64,000 nt of DNA from an uncultured Pelagibacteraceae bacterium (GCA_902540275.1 CACBMB010000006.1:1-64000); one strand, 5' to 3'. Counted from the stretch's first letter, positions 24,112 through 33,777 are shown. Translations and numbers: made by a program. The notes: generated by a model not told the origin, from the sequence alone.

Positions 24112-25280
24112 AGTTAAATAGTCATAATGAATGGGATAAATTAAAAGAGGTAATTGTTGGGTCAGCGAAAAATTCATGTGCAGTAATGACATGGAGAAAT
24201 CCAACGAAAGATTTGACTCATGATCTTATTAATAAAGCTTTATTGTTATCTAAAGAAGCTATGCCTCAAACTATAATTGATGAAACAGAAGAAGATTTAA
24301 ATGATTTGTCTAATATTTTATCAAATTTTGGTGCAAAAGTATTTAGACCTAAGGTACATAATTTAGAAAAATTTTATTCTTCACCTCATTGGTATACAAC
24401 TGGAAATAATTCTTACAATGCAAGAGATTTGAATTTGGTGGTAGGAGATTATTTAATAGAGTCGCCTTCTCAGCATGCTAGTAGGTATTATGAAACAACC
24501 ACTTATTATGACATTTTCTATGAAAACTACTTTGATAAAGGTTTTAAATGGATTGCTGGACCTAAGCCCTTACTGAATTATAACGTTTTAGAACCAATGC
24601 AAGTGAATGAAGATACTATCGAAGCAAAAAGATACTCAGAATTAACTAAAGGCACAAAAGAAACTTTTCATAAATTGACAGAGAAAGAAATATTATTCGA
24701 GGCTGCAAATACTTTAAGAATGGGTAAAGATTTGCTTTATTTAGCTTCATCATCTGGGAATATTAAGGGGGCAAAATGGTTAAAACAGGTTTTGCCTGAA
24801 GAATACAGAGTTCATATAACAAGCGAAATATATAGATCAAGCCATATAGACTCAACAGTTCTATGCTTGAGGCCCGGGTTAGTATTGTTAAATAGTATTA
24901 GAGTAAATGAGGATAATTGCCCTAAAATTTTTGAGAAATGGGATAAAATTTGGTTCTCTGATGTAGCACCAACATCTGATAAGGAGCTTGAATATCAGTC
25001 AAATGTTAGGACGCCAATATCAAAAAAATTAATTCAGCTTGGTTTTGATAATAATTTACAGGATATTTCGTCACCGTGGGTAGGTATGAACCTACTATCA
25101 TTAGATCAAAATACAATAGTGGTAGATGAACGACAAAAACAACTTATAAAGAAATTAGAAGAATACAAATTCAATATTATTACTGCAAGATTGAGACACA
25201 TGTATACGATGGGCGGCGGACTACACTGTTCTACTTTAGATACAGTTAGAGACAGTAAATTTGAAAATTATTTTGACTAA
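24108..25280 (+). CDS. L-arginine:X amidinotransferase (GATM/StrB1-like)
   Basis: This 390-aa protein is full length for glycine amidinotransferase-type enzymes. FEAANTLRMGKDLLY, EYRVHITSE, SSHIDSTVLCLRPGLVLLNS and MYTMGGGLHCSTLD line up with GATM blocks, giving the catalytic triad Asp208, His246 and Cys374. The family moves the amidino group of arginine to an amine, making a guanidino product. StrB1 does this on an aminocyclitol. Here it sits between a deacetylase and methyltransferases in a glycan cluster, so a guanidino sugar is likely. Its DNA is less AT-rich (42% GC in 25201-25260). Family is very firm; acceptor is inferred. Confidence 0.88.
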   Translation: MKLNSHNEWDKLKEVIVGSAKNSCAVMTWRNPTKDLTHDLINKALLLSKEAMPQTIIDETEEDLNDLSNILSNFGAKVFRPKVHNLEKFYSSPHWYTTGNNSYNARDLNLVVGDYLIESPSQHASRYYETTTYYDIFYENYFDKGFKWIAGPKPLLNYNVLEPMQVNEDTIEAKRYSELTKGTKETFHKLTEKEILFEAANTLRMGKDLLYLASSSGNIKGAKWLKQVLPEEYRVHITSEIYRSSHIDSTVLCLRPGLVLLNSIRVNEDNCPKIFEKWDKIWFSDVAPTSDKELEYQSNVRTPISKKLIQLGFDNNLQDISSPWVGMNLLSLDQNTIVVDERQKQLIKKLEEYKFNIITARLRHMYTMGGGLHCSTLDTVRDSKFENYFD

Positions 25281-25283
25281 ATT

Positions 25284-26480
25284 GTGAAAAAAATTTTTTC
25301 AACTGAAAAAAAAGTTTTGAGAGATTTTCAAGACCAAAATCCATCGCAATATTATTCAAATCAGAAAAGATTATATCTTAGGTACAAAAAAAATTTTGAA
25401 TATAATTATACTTACCTATTTAAATTACCATTAAAAATATTCAAAGGTTGTGATTTAATCGACTTTGGAGCAGGAACTGGTGATAACACATTGTTTTTAG
25501 CTCAAAGTGGTGCAAATTGTACATTAGTAGATATGAATCAACATGCAGTTGAAAAATCTAAAAAATTATTTAAACATTTTTTAAACAAAGATGAATTTGC
25601 AAAACATAAATTTATAGTTTCATCAATTTTTAATTTTAAATTAAAAAAAAGATTTGATTTTGTTCAAAGTAGAGGAGCTTTAGCCCATACTGAAAATCCG
25701 CGCTTGGCTTTTAAGAAATGTGCTTCGTTTTTAAAGAAGGGTGGAATGATAATCTATGGAGACCCAAATCAATTTGGTGGTTTTCAAAATATGCTTCAAA
25801 GGTATATCATTTATTTTTTATCTAATGATAAAAATGATATGATTAGAAATTGTGAGTTATTATTTAAAAACGATATAGATAGGTCTAAAAAATATACTAA
25901 TAGGACTAGAGAGGAAATTATTACAGATAGATGGATAGTTTATAAACAAAACGATCCAAGCTTTGATGATGTAATGGAATGGTTTAAAAGCGAAAATATT
26001 TCATTATATTCATCATATCCACCATCAAATCAATTTTCTATCGACTCACATATGAATTTTCCAAAAAAAAAATTATATGATTTAAAAGGAATTAATACAA
26101 TAAACGAATTACTTTGGATGAGAAAAAATAAAGATGATTTTAATATAATAAATAACTTTATAAATAAAAATAAAAAATTTATAAAAAGTCAAAAAATACT
26201 ATCAAAAATTTTTTCAGATATGAGAGTTGATCTTATTCCAAAAAATAAAAAAATTGAAAGTGTATTAAATAATTATTTTAAATCATTACATGGAATAAAA
26301 ACATTAGAAAATGAAGAGATTGAAAGTACTAAAATTTTCATAAAAGAAATAAAAAGCTTGTTAAATTTTGTCAAGAGTAAAAATATTGGTGGTATATTAA
26401 GAGCAATCAATAGATCAAAATATCTTTTTAAAGGGAATGCTGGTGTTAGGCATGTAGATTATATTGGAATTAAAAATTAA
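25284..26480 (+). CDS. SAM-dependent methyltransferase with long C-terminal region
   Basis: This 398-aa protein starts at GTG 25284, 3 bp after the amidinotransferase. LIDFGAGTGDNTLFLA (motif I, about residue 60) and LVDMNQHAVEKS form the SAM site, and SRGALAHTENPRLAF is the post-motif region. Residues from about 200 onward are a Lys- and Asn-rich helical extension with no recognised domain. It may methylate the amidinotransferase product or the sugar carrying it. Acceptor atom is unknown. Confidence 0.75.
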   Translation: MKKIFSTEKKVLRDFQDQNPSQYYSNQKRLYLRYKKNFEYNYTYLFKLPLKIFKGCDLIDFGAGTGDNTLFLAQSGANCTLVDMNQHAVEKSKKLFKHFLNKDEFAKHKFIVSSIFNFKLKKRFDFVQSRGALAHTENPRLAFKKCASFLKKGGMIIYGDPNQFGGFQNMLQRYIIYFLSNDKNDMIRNCELLFKNDIDRSKKYTNRTREEIITDRWIVYKQNDPSFDDVMEWFKSENISLYSSYPPSNQFSIDSHMNFPKKKLYDLKGINTINELLWMRKNKDDFNIINNFINKNKKFIKSQKILSKIFSDMRVDLIPKNKKIESVLNNYFKSLHGIKTLENEEIESTKIFIKEIKSLLNFVKSKNIGGILRAINRSKYLFKGNAGVRHVDYIGIKN

Positions 26481-26486
26481 CTATAT

Positions 26487-27218
26487 ATGACCAAAATAAT
26501 TAGAACACACGATGACTTTTATCTTAAAGATATAAGGAAAGAAAAAACTAAAGAATATTTTAAATTTTTGTTAAAAATTTTAAATAAAAATAAATTAATT
26601 CATTCAAAAAAAAATATGAAAATTATTGACATAGGGTGTGCTACAGGTGAATTAATTTATTTTTTAAAAAAAAGATTAAAAAATGCTGATTTTTTTGGCC
26701 TAGATGTGCACCCAAATTTAATCAAATTTGCAAAAAAAGATAAAGACTTAAAAGATGTAAACTTTTCAGTAGGAAATATTGTTAATGCGCCAAAAAGAAT
26801 TCACTTAAAAAAATTTGATATAGTTCTTTTTATTGCGGTTCATAGTATTTGGGATGATATTGATACATGGTTTTCAAACTTGATAAAATATGTAAAAAAA
26901 GGTGGTACGATTTACATCTTTGGTTTATTTAATCCCAATCCAATTGATACGTTTGTAAAAGTAAGAAGAAGCGATTCTAAAAAGAAAACTTTAGAACCTG
27001 GATGGAATCTAATTTCAATCAATACCTACAAAAAATATTTTAGATCAAAAAAAATAAAAAAGTATAAATTTTATCCTTGGGAAATTAAACTTTCACTTCA
27101 TAGAAACAAAACTGATCCAATGCGATCTTATACTCAAAGAATGCATAACAAGAAATATCAACTTACCAGTGGAATTGGTTTAATTCACAGTCTCAGATTA
27201 TTAGAAATAAAGTTTTAA
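26487..27218 (+). CDS. Class I SAM-dependent methyltransferase
   Basis: This 243-aa protein has IIDIGCATGELIYFLKKRL (motif I), FFGLDVHPNLIKFA (motif II) and FDIVLFIAVHSIWDDIDTW (motif IV) in normal order. The C-terminal part (from residue 170) has a KTDPMRSYTQRMHNKKYQ stretch, which is likely the substrate-binding segment. It is the third methyltransferase in this 5 kb region, with 6 bp upstream and 21 bp downstream spacing, so all are co-transcribed with the amidinotransferase. The target is unknown. Confidence 0.75.
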   Translation: MTKIIRTHDDFYLKDIRKEKTKEYFKFLLKILNKNKLIHSKKNMKIIDIGCATGELIYFLKKRLKNADFFGLDVHPNLIKFAKKDKDLKDVNFSVGNIVNAPKRIHLKKFDIVLFIAVHSIWDDIDTWFSNLIKYVKKGGTIYIFGLFNPNPIDTFVKVRRSDSKKKTLEPGWNLISINTYKKYFRSKKIKKYKFYPWEIKLSLHRNKTDPMRSYTQRMHNKKYQLTSGIGLIHSLRLLEIKF

Positions 27219-27239
27219 ATTTTAAATTTTCAAAATAAC

Positions 27240-28970
27240 ATGATTAATAAATTAAAGATTTACCTTGGTAGAGATAAATATCATATGATTTATGTTTTAA
27301 TATTTATTTCTACAATAGGGGCATTGTTTGAAATATTTGCACTAACTTCTTTAGCTTTATTTGTGACTATGTTAGTAGATATTAATCTATTTTTAGACAA
27401 TTTATATTTTGAAGAACTTAAAGAATATTTATTAAAATTATCAAAAAAAGAATTAATTTATCAAGTTTCTTACTTTATTATTGCAATAGTTTTACTTAAA
27501 ACTGTTATTGTAACTTCTATAAATTATTTTGAAATTAATTTTTTAGCAAAAATAAAACTTAAAAATAGTGTTTCGTTGTTTAGTTATTATATTACTAGAG
27601 ATTATAAATTTTATCTTAATAAATACTTGCCAGAGATGTTGACAAATACGTTTCATGAGATGGAAAGAGCCCACAGTTTTTTAATTCAGGTATTTATGTT
27701 TACTCGTGAAATTCTTTTATCAATTTTTATTTTTTACATATTAATAAATAAAAGCCCAACTATAACTTTTGTTTGTTTTATAACATTTTCAATTTTTGGA
27801 GTAATTTATTTCATTTTGATTAAAAATTTTCTTTCAAGAAAAAGTGATGAAACAGTAAAATTTACAAATAAATTATTTAATTTATTTACTAATGCCTTGG
27901 AGGACATTAGATTTATTAAAGTAATTAATGGTGAAGAAAAGTATATTGCTAATAATCTATCTTTCCAAAGCAAAGTGGTGAGTGCTGAAAAATACTTTAC
28001 ATTTTTTACAAGATTACCTCGAGCAATACTAGAACTATTTGGAATTTTAACTTTTATTATTGCTATTTTTTATTTTTTACAAATTGATGATAATACAGCA
28101 TTAGTAATTTCGGAGTTATCCATATTTGGATTTGCAATTTTAAGATTGATACCTGTATTTAGTTTAATAGTTGGAAATGTTTCTGAAATGAAATATTTTC
28201 AAAAGTCATTTTATAAAATTACTGATGAAATTTCTATTTTTGATCATGAAACAAAAAATTTAGTTAAAAAATTAAATTTAGAAAGTAAAACTAGTGAGAG
28301 TATTAGCAAAATTGACTCAATTGAGTTAAAGGACATAGATTTTAAATACGATATATCTTCAGACTTTGTATTAAAAAATTTATCTATAACTTTCGAAAAC
28401 AAAAAAATTACTGGTATTATGGGCCCATCTGGTTCAGGAAAAAGCACATTAATTAGTATTTTATTAGGATTATTAAAACCTCAAAACGGAAAAGTTATAT
28501 TTAAATCTAAGGATAAAGATATAAGTAAAAGTATCCCACAAAATATTTTTGGATACGTTCCACAAAATATTTTTTTAATTGATGATACTTTAAGAAATAA
28601 TATAGCACTTGGTATCCCGGAAGATGAAATCAATGATGAAAGAATTATAGAGTGTTTAAAATCTGCAAATATATATAATCAATTTAAAGATAGTTCTGAT
28701 GGTCTTAATACAAGATTAGGATATAGAGGTCTAAAGTTATCAGGGGGACAAATTCAAAGAATTGGAATAGCCAGAGCGATGTATTTTAAACCAAAATTTA
28801 TTATTTTAGATGAGTCTACAAATGCATTAGATAAAAATACAGAAGATTATATACTTAAAGAGATTTCAGTTTTAAAAAAAGATATTGGTTTTATTATCAT
28901 TTCTCACAGAGAAAACACAATGTCGATTTGTGATAAAGTTTTTACAATTGATAAAGGTAAAATAAAATAG
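27240..28970 (+). CDS. ABC-type lipid-linked glycan flippase (PglK/MsbA-like)
   Basis: This 576-aa half-transporter has about six membrane segments in residues 1-320 and an ATP-binding domain from about 360. Walker A GPSGSGKST lies near 395-403, the Q-loop is YVPQNIF, the signature LSGGQIQRIGIARA is near 500, and Walker B FIILDEST with an H-loop ISHRE follows. Such exporters flip undecaprenyl-linked oligosaccharides (PglK/WlaB) or lipid A. Being inside a glycan cluster with no neighbouring secretion genes, it is probably a flippase for one of the glycans. It overlaps the next gene by 1 bp. A Wzx flippase is separately present at the right edge. Confidence 0.85.
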   Translation: MINKLKIYLGRDKYHMIYVLIFISTIGALFEIFALTSLALFVTMLVDINLFLDNLYFEELKEYLLKLSKKELIYQVSYFIIAIVLLKTVIVTSINYFEINFLAKIKLKNSVSLFSYYITRDYKFYLNKYLPEMLTNTFHEMERAHSFLIQVFMFTREILLSIFIFYILINKSPTITFVCFITFSIFGVIYFILIKNFLSRKSDETVKFTNKLFNLFTNALEDIRFIKVINGEEKYIANNLSFQSKVVSAEKYFTFFTRLPRAILELFGILTFIIAIFYFLQIDDNTALVISELSIFGFAILRLIPVFSLIVGNVSEMKYFQKSFYKITDEISIFDHETKNLVKKLNLESKTSESISKIDSIELKDIDFKYDISSDFVLKNLSITFENKKITGIMGPSGSGKSTLISILLGLLKPQNGKVIFKSKDKDISKSIPQNIFGYVPQNIFLIDDTLRNNIALGIPEDEINDERIIECLKSANIYNQFKDSSDGLNTRLGYRGLKLSGGQIQRIGIARAMYFKPKFIILDESTNALDKNTEDYILKEISVLKKDIGFIIISHRENTMSICDKVFTIDKGKIK

Positions 28971-30118
28971 TGAATTTTATTAAAAGACTCTTAAGATCAA
29001 AATTCACTTTTGAAATCCCTAAAAAAGAAAAAATATTATTTATAGGGAGTAATAATGTTGATTTGTTTGCAGAACAAATTCTTGAAAAAAATCATAGTAT
29101 TTGTGAGATAGATAAACTTAATTTTTGGATTTCAATAATTTCTGTATTCAAAACATATTCAAGTGAGCCAAGAGTTAATTACTACATAAATTATATAAAA
29201 TTTACTGACCCAAAATTAGTAATAACGTTTCTTGATAACTATCATTATTTTTATTTATTAAAAAAATTTTTTAATAAAAAAATGTTTATTTCAATTCAGA
29301 ATGGTTGGAGAGGAGGAATCGGAGATTTCTTTGAGGAGTCCACATTAAAAAAATTTAGTAATTTAAAAGCAGATTACATTTTAACTTTTAACGAAATAAT
29401 TGGTAAAAAATTTCAAGAAAATGTCCAATGTAAAAATTTGGTAATTGGTTCATTTAGAAATAATATATTTAATATTAAAAAATTTTCACGTAAAAATTCG
29501 TTAGCATTTATCTCGAGTTATATTAAAAGAGATATGGATTTTTTTCACAACACAAAGCTCAGCAAAATTTATTTTAAAGACTATTTTTTATCTGATAAAT
29601 ACATTGTTGACTTTTTGTCTAATTATTGTTTAAAAAATAGTTTAGAGTTTTTTGTAATAGCTCGAAGGAATAATGATGATGAGTTTAATTACTTTTCAAA
29701 AAATAACACAAAACTGAGTATACTTCCAAAAAAAAATAGATACTGTAGCTATGAATATGTAGATGAATTTAAACAAGTTATTGGGACAGATACATCTCTA
29801 GGATATGAGTCTTTGTTTAGAGGAAATAAAGTGGGTTTTTACAATATCAGAAAACATTTTATTTCACAGTTTACTAATGAAAAGCTAGATTGTCATAATT
29901 TTTTGTGGCCTAGTTTTATTAAAAAAGAAGGTCCATTTTGGACCCATGAAAAAAATGTTAATTCCATGAAAAGAGTTGTAGATTTTGTAGTTCGCTCATC
30001 AGATGTTGAATGGAAACAAGCATTTAGTATAATACCTAAAGAAAATTATATAATTCATGATTTTAAAAATACAATTTTAAAGAATTTGGTTTATAAAAAT
30101 TTAAATGTTTCAAAATAA
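28970..30118 (+). CDS. Surface carbohydrate biosynthesis protein (putative glycosyltransferase)
   Basis: This 382-aa soluble protein starts at GTG 28970, overlapping the flippase stop by one base. It looks like a GT-B-fold member of the surface carbohydrate biosynthesis family: ISIQNGWRGGIGDFFEES, LTFNEIIGKKF, LEFFVIARRNNDDE, VIGTDTSLGYESLFRGNKVGFYN and a WPSFIKKEGPFWT block. The TDTSLGYE motif is the sugar-nucleotide/phosphate-binding part. It overlaps the PseB-like gene by 14 bp. Donor and acceptor are unknown. I call it a glycosyltransferase on fold resemblance. Confidence 0.65.
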   Translation: MNFIKRLLRSKFTFEIPKKEKILFIGSNNVDLFAEQILEKNHSICEIDKLNFWISIISVFKTYSSEPRVNYYINYIKFTDPKLVITFLDNYHYFYLLKKFFNKKMFISIQNGWRGGIGDFFEESTLKKFSNLKADYILTFNEIIGKKFQENVQCKNLVIGSFRNNIFNIKKFSRKNSLAFISSYIKRDMDFFHNTKLSKIYFKDYFLSDKYIVDFLSNYCLKNSLEFFVIARRNNDDEFNYFSKNNTKLSILPKKNRYCSYEYVDEFKQVIGTDTSLGYESLFRGNKVGFYNIRKHFISQFTNEKLDCHNFLWPSFIKKEGPFWTHEKNVNSMKRVVDFVVRSSDVEWKQAFSIIPKENYIIHDFKNTILKNLVYKNLNVSK

Positions 30119-31085
30119 AACAATATTGATAACTGGTGGCACAGGTACACTAGGTAATGCTTTGGTCAAAAAAATACTTACTAAAAAAGTTAAAAAGTTG
30201 ATTATTTTTAGTAGAGATGAGCTTAAACAGCATGAAATGCATATAAAGTATAATTCCGATAAATTAAGATTTTTTTTAGGAGATATTAGAGACTCAAGTA
30301 GATTATTCAGAGCTTTAAATGGGGTAAATATTGTAATTCATGCAGCTGCATTGAAACAAGTTCCAGCTTCTGAGTATAACCCAACTGAATTTATAGATAC
30401 TAATATTATTGGTGCCAAAAATTTACTTGAACAGAGTTTTAATAACAAAGTTGAAAAAATAGTAGCTTTATCCACAGATAAGGCAGCTGCACCAATAAAT
30501 TTGTATGGAGCAACAAAATTGTGTAGTGACAAATTATTCGTGTCATCAAATCAGTATTATGGAAATAAAATGGTCTCTTCAGTTGTAAGATATGGAAATG
30601 TGATGAATTCTCGAGGATCAGTTTTGCCAATATTTATCTCAAAAGCAAAAAGGAACGAATATTTTCCTATAACAGATGAAAATATGACTCGATTTAACAT
30701 TTCAATAGAAGATGGAGTTGATATGATTTTATATGCAATCAAAAATGCAATAGGAGGTGAAATATTTGTACCAAAATTAAAATCTTATCGAATAATGGAT
30801 TTAGCGAAAGCAGTTAAATCAGACTTTGAATATAAAATAGTTGGAATTAGACCTGGAGAAAAATTACATGAGGATATAATTACAAAAAGTGATGGAGTAA
30901 CATCTATAGATTTAGGTAAATATTATGCAATACTGCCCGCAAGTGGCAAGGTAAATATTAAAAATTATAAAACTCATTTAAAATTTAAAAAGCTTCCTAA
31001 AAATTTTTCTTATAATTCTGGAGAAAATAATTATCTATCGGTAAGTGAACTAAAAAAAATTATAAATAAATTTAAGATAAAATAA
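30105..31085 (+). CDS. pseB: PseB-like UDP-GlcNAc 4,6-dehydratase (5-inverting)
   Basis: This 326-aa extended SDR has ITGGTGTLGNALVKKIL, FSRDELKQHEM, FLGDIRDSSRL, HAAALKQVPASEYNP and STDKAAAPINLYGATKLCSDK. All these blocks are diagnostic of the inverting dehydratases PseB/FlaA1/CapE. It turns UDP-GlcNAc into the 4-keto-6-deoxy-L-arabino sugar. Pseudaminic acid would need PseC, PseG, PseI and PseF, and none of the usual set follows. Instead an aldo/keto reductase, an aminotransferase fusion and a GNAT enzyme follow, so the product pathway may differ. Enzyme call is firm, and its pathway is open. Confidence 0.85.
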   Translation: MFQNKTILITGGTGTLGNALVKKILTKKVKKLIIFSRDELKQHEMHIKYNSDKLRFFLGDIRDSSRLFRALNGVNIVIHAAALKQVPASEYNPTEFIDTNIIGAKNLLEQSFNNKVEKIVALSTDKAAAPINLYGATKLCSDKLFVSSNQYYGNKMVSSVVRYGNVMNSRGSVLPIFISKAKRNEYFPITDENMTRFNISIEDGVDMILYAIKNAIGGEIFVPKLKSYRIMDLAKAVKSDFEYKIVGIRPGEKLHEDIITKSDGVTSIDLGKYYAILPASGKVNIKNYKTHLKFKKLPKNFSYNSGENNYLSVSELKKIINKFKIK

Positions 31086-31109
31086 ATTAAAACATAATAA
31101 ATAGTTTTA

Positions 31110-32837
31110 ATGTCTTTTCATTTGGTAACAACGTCTGATCATGAGCTGAGAAGCTCAATTAAAAAAAATATTTTTTTAGGAACATGGTGTGTTCCTTACA
31201 GTGAGCAAATTTCAAGTGAAGGAAAAAAATATATTTATGTATCACCTAAATCAATTGATAAAAATACATTAGATAATGATTTCGAAAAATCGATAAAATA
31301 TTTTGATATTATATCAAAAGATATATTTGAAATATTAAATAAACAAAATAACGAAAATTATACCAATCGGCAATGGACAATAATGTTAGGAAAGTTTATA
31401 CATGAATATATATCTGTAATAATTAATAGATACGATAACATAGAAAGAGCTATAAAAAATAATCAAATATCATCATCAACATTTTTTAATTTCGATAATT
31501 TTGACCTAAGCTGTAAAGATTATACAAATTTTAATGATAATTGTGATGATCATTTATGGAATAATGCGATTTATTATAAGATATTAAACTACATAGATAA
31601 TGATATTCAAAAAATTATTTTAAAAAAAGAAAAAAAAAGAAAAAAAAGAAAACAAGAATTTAGTATAAAAAAATTTGTAAAAAAAAAAATAAATTTCATA
31701 TTTAAAAATAAAATTCTCAGCTCGAAATCATTTATATCAAACACGTATTTAAATAGAAAAGATGAATTAAATTTACTTTTATCATTTAAACAACCACCAA
31801 TATTTTTAGATAATAATATAAGATATAATAATACAGATTTTTTACTACGTTCTAACTTAAGTAAATTGCTTTTAAAAAAAAATAAAAAAAATTTAGAGAG
31901 TGCTATTAGAGGAATTTTTTTTCATATTTTTCCAAACATTTATTTAGAATCTTATGCTAATTTAAAAAATAAAATGAATTCATCAATATTGCCTAAAAAC
32001 CCAAATTTAATTTTTAATTCTAATGATTATGTAGAAAATGAACTGTTTAAAATTTATTGCGCAAATAAAATTGATAATTCTAAATATATAATTGGTCAAC
32101 ACGGATGTAATTATGGTAGTGCAAGATATCAAACTGATCAAATTTTTCTTTTAAAGACTGTAGATAAATTCATCACCTGGGGATGGAGAGAAAATGAAAA
32201 AACAGAAAAAGGTTTTTTATTTCCCAAACTTACTCCAATAAAAAATAGGGGAAATAAAATCACTTACATGATTAGATTTATAAAACATAATCGGACAACC
32301 TATGATATTTACCATGAACTTGAAAATGAGTTTAAAAATGATTTTGATTTTATTGATAAACTTAATAAGGAGTTAGTAAATAATTTACAGGTAAAAATGC
32401 ATCCAGGTGATGGCAGGTTCTATGATTTTCAAACAAAATTAAGGTGGCAAGATGCCTTACCACATGTAAAGGTAGTTAATCCTAATATAAAATTTGATAA
32501 GTTTAAAGATAATTCTAAGTTATTTATATTTAATTATGAAAGTACAGGCTTCTTACAATTAATAAATATTAATTTTCCAACTTTACTAATATTAAGAGAT
32601 TTTGAAATTCAAAAAAAAGATAATTATAAAAAATATTATGACTCCCTTCTGAATTCAAAAATTTTACATTTAACCAATGAAAGTTTAGTTAATCATTTAG
32701 ATGATATAAAAGATAATATTGAAACATGGTGGAATTCATCTAAAACACAAAATGATTTAAAAAATTTTATAAAACTTTTCGCTAATAACGAAAATAGTAC
32801 ACCAGAAAATTTAAAGAATATATTATTAAAAGATTAA
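31110..32837 (+). CDS. LIC12162-family putative transferase
   Basis: This 575-aa soluble protein begins FHLVTTSDHELRSS and continues with FLGTWCVPYSE, the opening of the LIC12162 transferase family (named from Leptospira). Later KYIIGQHGCNYGSARYQTDQ, FITWGWRENEKTEKGF and KMHPGDGR are present. The last third has a GT-B-like FIFNYESTGFLQLININFPTLL block. A Lys-rich KKEKKRKKRKQE stretch near residue 175 is probably a flexible loop. Members occur in surface carbohydrate clusters; the group transferred is unknown. Confidence 0.75.
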   Translation: MSFHLVTTSDHELRSSIKKNIFLGTWCVPYSEQISSEGKKYIYVSPKSIDKNTLDNDFEKSIKYFDIISKDIFEILNKQNNENYTNRQWTIMLGKFIHEYISVIINRYDNIERAIKNNQISSSTFFNFDNFDLSCKDYTNFNDNCDDHLWNNAIYYKILNYIDNDIQKIILKKEKKRKKRKQEFSIKKFVKKKINFIFKNKILSSKSFISNTYLNRKDELNLLLSFKQPPIFLDNNIRYNNTDFLLRSNLSKLLLKKNKKNLESAIRGIFFHIFPNIYLESYANLKNKMNSSILPKNPNLIFNSNDYVENELFKIYCANKIDNSKYIIGQHGCNYGSARYQTDQIFLLKTVDKFITWGWRENEKTEKGFLFPKLTPIKNRGNKITYMIRFIKHNRTTYDIYHELENEFKNDFDFIDKLNKELVNNLQVKMHPGDGRFYDFQTKLRWQDALPHVKVVNPNIKFDKFKDNSKLFIFNYESTGFLQLININFPTLLILRDFEIQKKDNYKKYYDSLLNSKILHLTNESLVNHLDDIKDNIETWWNSSKTQNDLKNFIKLFANNENSTPENLKNILLKD

Positions 32838-32885
32838 ATGATATTTTTTAATAATAGATAAGGATAATTATAATTAATCAAACAT

Positions 32886-33776
32886 ATGTTAGATAAAAAG
32901 ATTATCTTAGGAGGAGCACAATTTGGAAATTCGTACGGTATTTTTTCAAGAAAAACTAAAATGAAAAGTGAACACGAGATAAAAAAAATTTTCAATTTTT
33001 CAATTAGAAAAAAAATTAAATATATAGATACCGCATATGATTATGGAAATAGTGAGAAAGTTATAGGAAAATATTCAAAGACTAAATTCAAAATTATATC
33101 TAAAATTAAAGTTTCGAAAAATATACCAGAAAAAAAAATCGAAGAGTTGATTAAAAAAAAAGTAAAAAATTCTCTAAAAAGGCTAAAGGTTAAAAATTTA
33201 GATGCACTATTGCTACATAATTTTGATAATTTTTTAGAAAACAAAAAAAATTTAAGAAAAATATTTCATATTTTTTTAGATTTAAAAAAAAAAAAAATTA
33301 TTAAAAAAATTGGTATTTCAACTTATTATCCAGAAAAAGTTCACAAATATTATAAAATTTTTAATTTTAAGATTGTACAAACACCTTTTAATATTTTTGA
33401 CCAAAGATTGTCTCAAAGTAAAATTTATAGATTAAATAAATTTAAAAATATTGAAATTCATGTTAGATCTATTTTTTTGCAAGGAGTATTGATTAAAAAT
33501 AACTATCCTAATTTTTTCAATAAATGGAAAGTAAAGTTAGATAAATATTTTAATTTTATAGAAAATAATAATATTAATGCTTTAAATTATTGTCTTTATT
33601 TCGTATTAAGCAATAAAAGAATAAATAAGATAGTTATTGGATTTCAAAATTTGTCTCAGTTAAAAGAGATTTTTATTAATTCTAATAGGCTCAACTTTAA
33701 TAAAAAAAAAAATATATATAAAGATTTTAAGTCTAAAGACTTAAACTTAATAATTCCTAGTAAATGGAAAATTTGA
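32886..33776 (+). CDS. Aldo/keto reductase
   Basis: This 296-aa protein has a TIM-barrel AKR pattern: GGAQFGNSYGIF, IDTAYDYGNSEKVIG with catalytic Asp and Tyr, ISKIKV with Lys, LLHNFDNF with His, and KKIGISTYYPEKVHKYY. It would reduce a keto-sugar or oxidise an alcohol with NADPH. It lies in the unit downstream of the PseB-like dehydratase and 1 bp before the nucleotidyltransferase fusion. A 14-A run at 33284-33297 is the longest homopolymer I saw in the window, yet the frame is intact. Confidence 0.8.
   Translation: MLDKKIILGGAQFGNSYGIFSRKTKMKSEHEIKKIFNFSIRKKIKYIDTAYDYGNSEKVIGKYSKTKFKIISKIKVSKNIPEKKIEELIKKKVKNSLKRLKVKNLDALLLHNFDNFLENKKNLRKIFHIFLDLKKKKIIKKIGISTYYPEKVHKYYKIFNFKIVQTPFNIFDQRLSQSKIYRLNKFKNIEIHVRSIFLQGVLIKNNYPNFFNKWKVKLDKYFNFIENNNINALNYCLYFVLSNKRINKIVIGFQNLSQLKEIFINSNRLNFNKKKNIYKDFKSKDLNLIIPSKWKI
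33284..33297 (+). repeat. 14-A homopolymer inside an aldo/keto reductase gene
   Basis: An uninterrupted run of fourteen A falls in the coding frame, within a Lys-rich stretch. Runs this long are prone to slippage of DNA polymerase and RNA polymerase and could switch the gene. In DNA this AT-rich, chance and Lys-rich coding also make long A-runs. Confidence 0.6.
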
Positions 33777-33777
33777 A

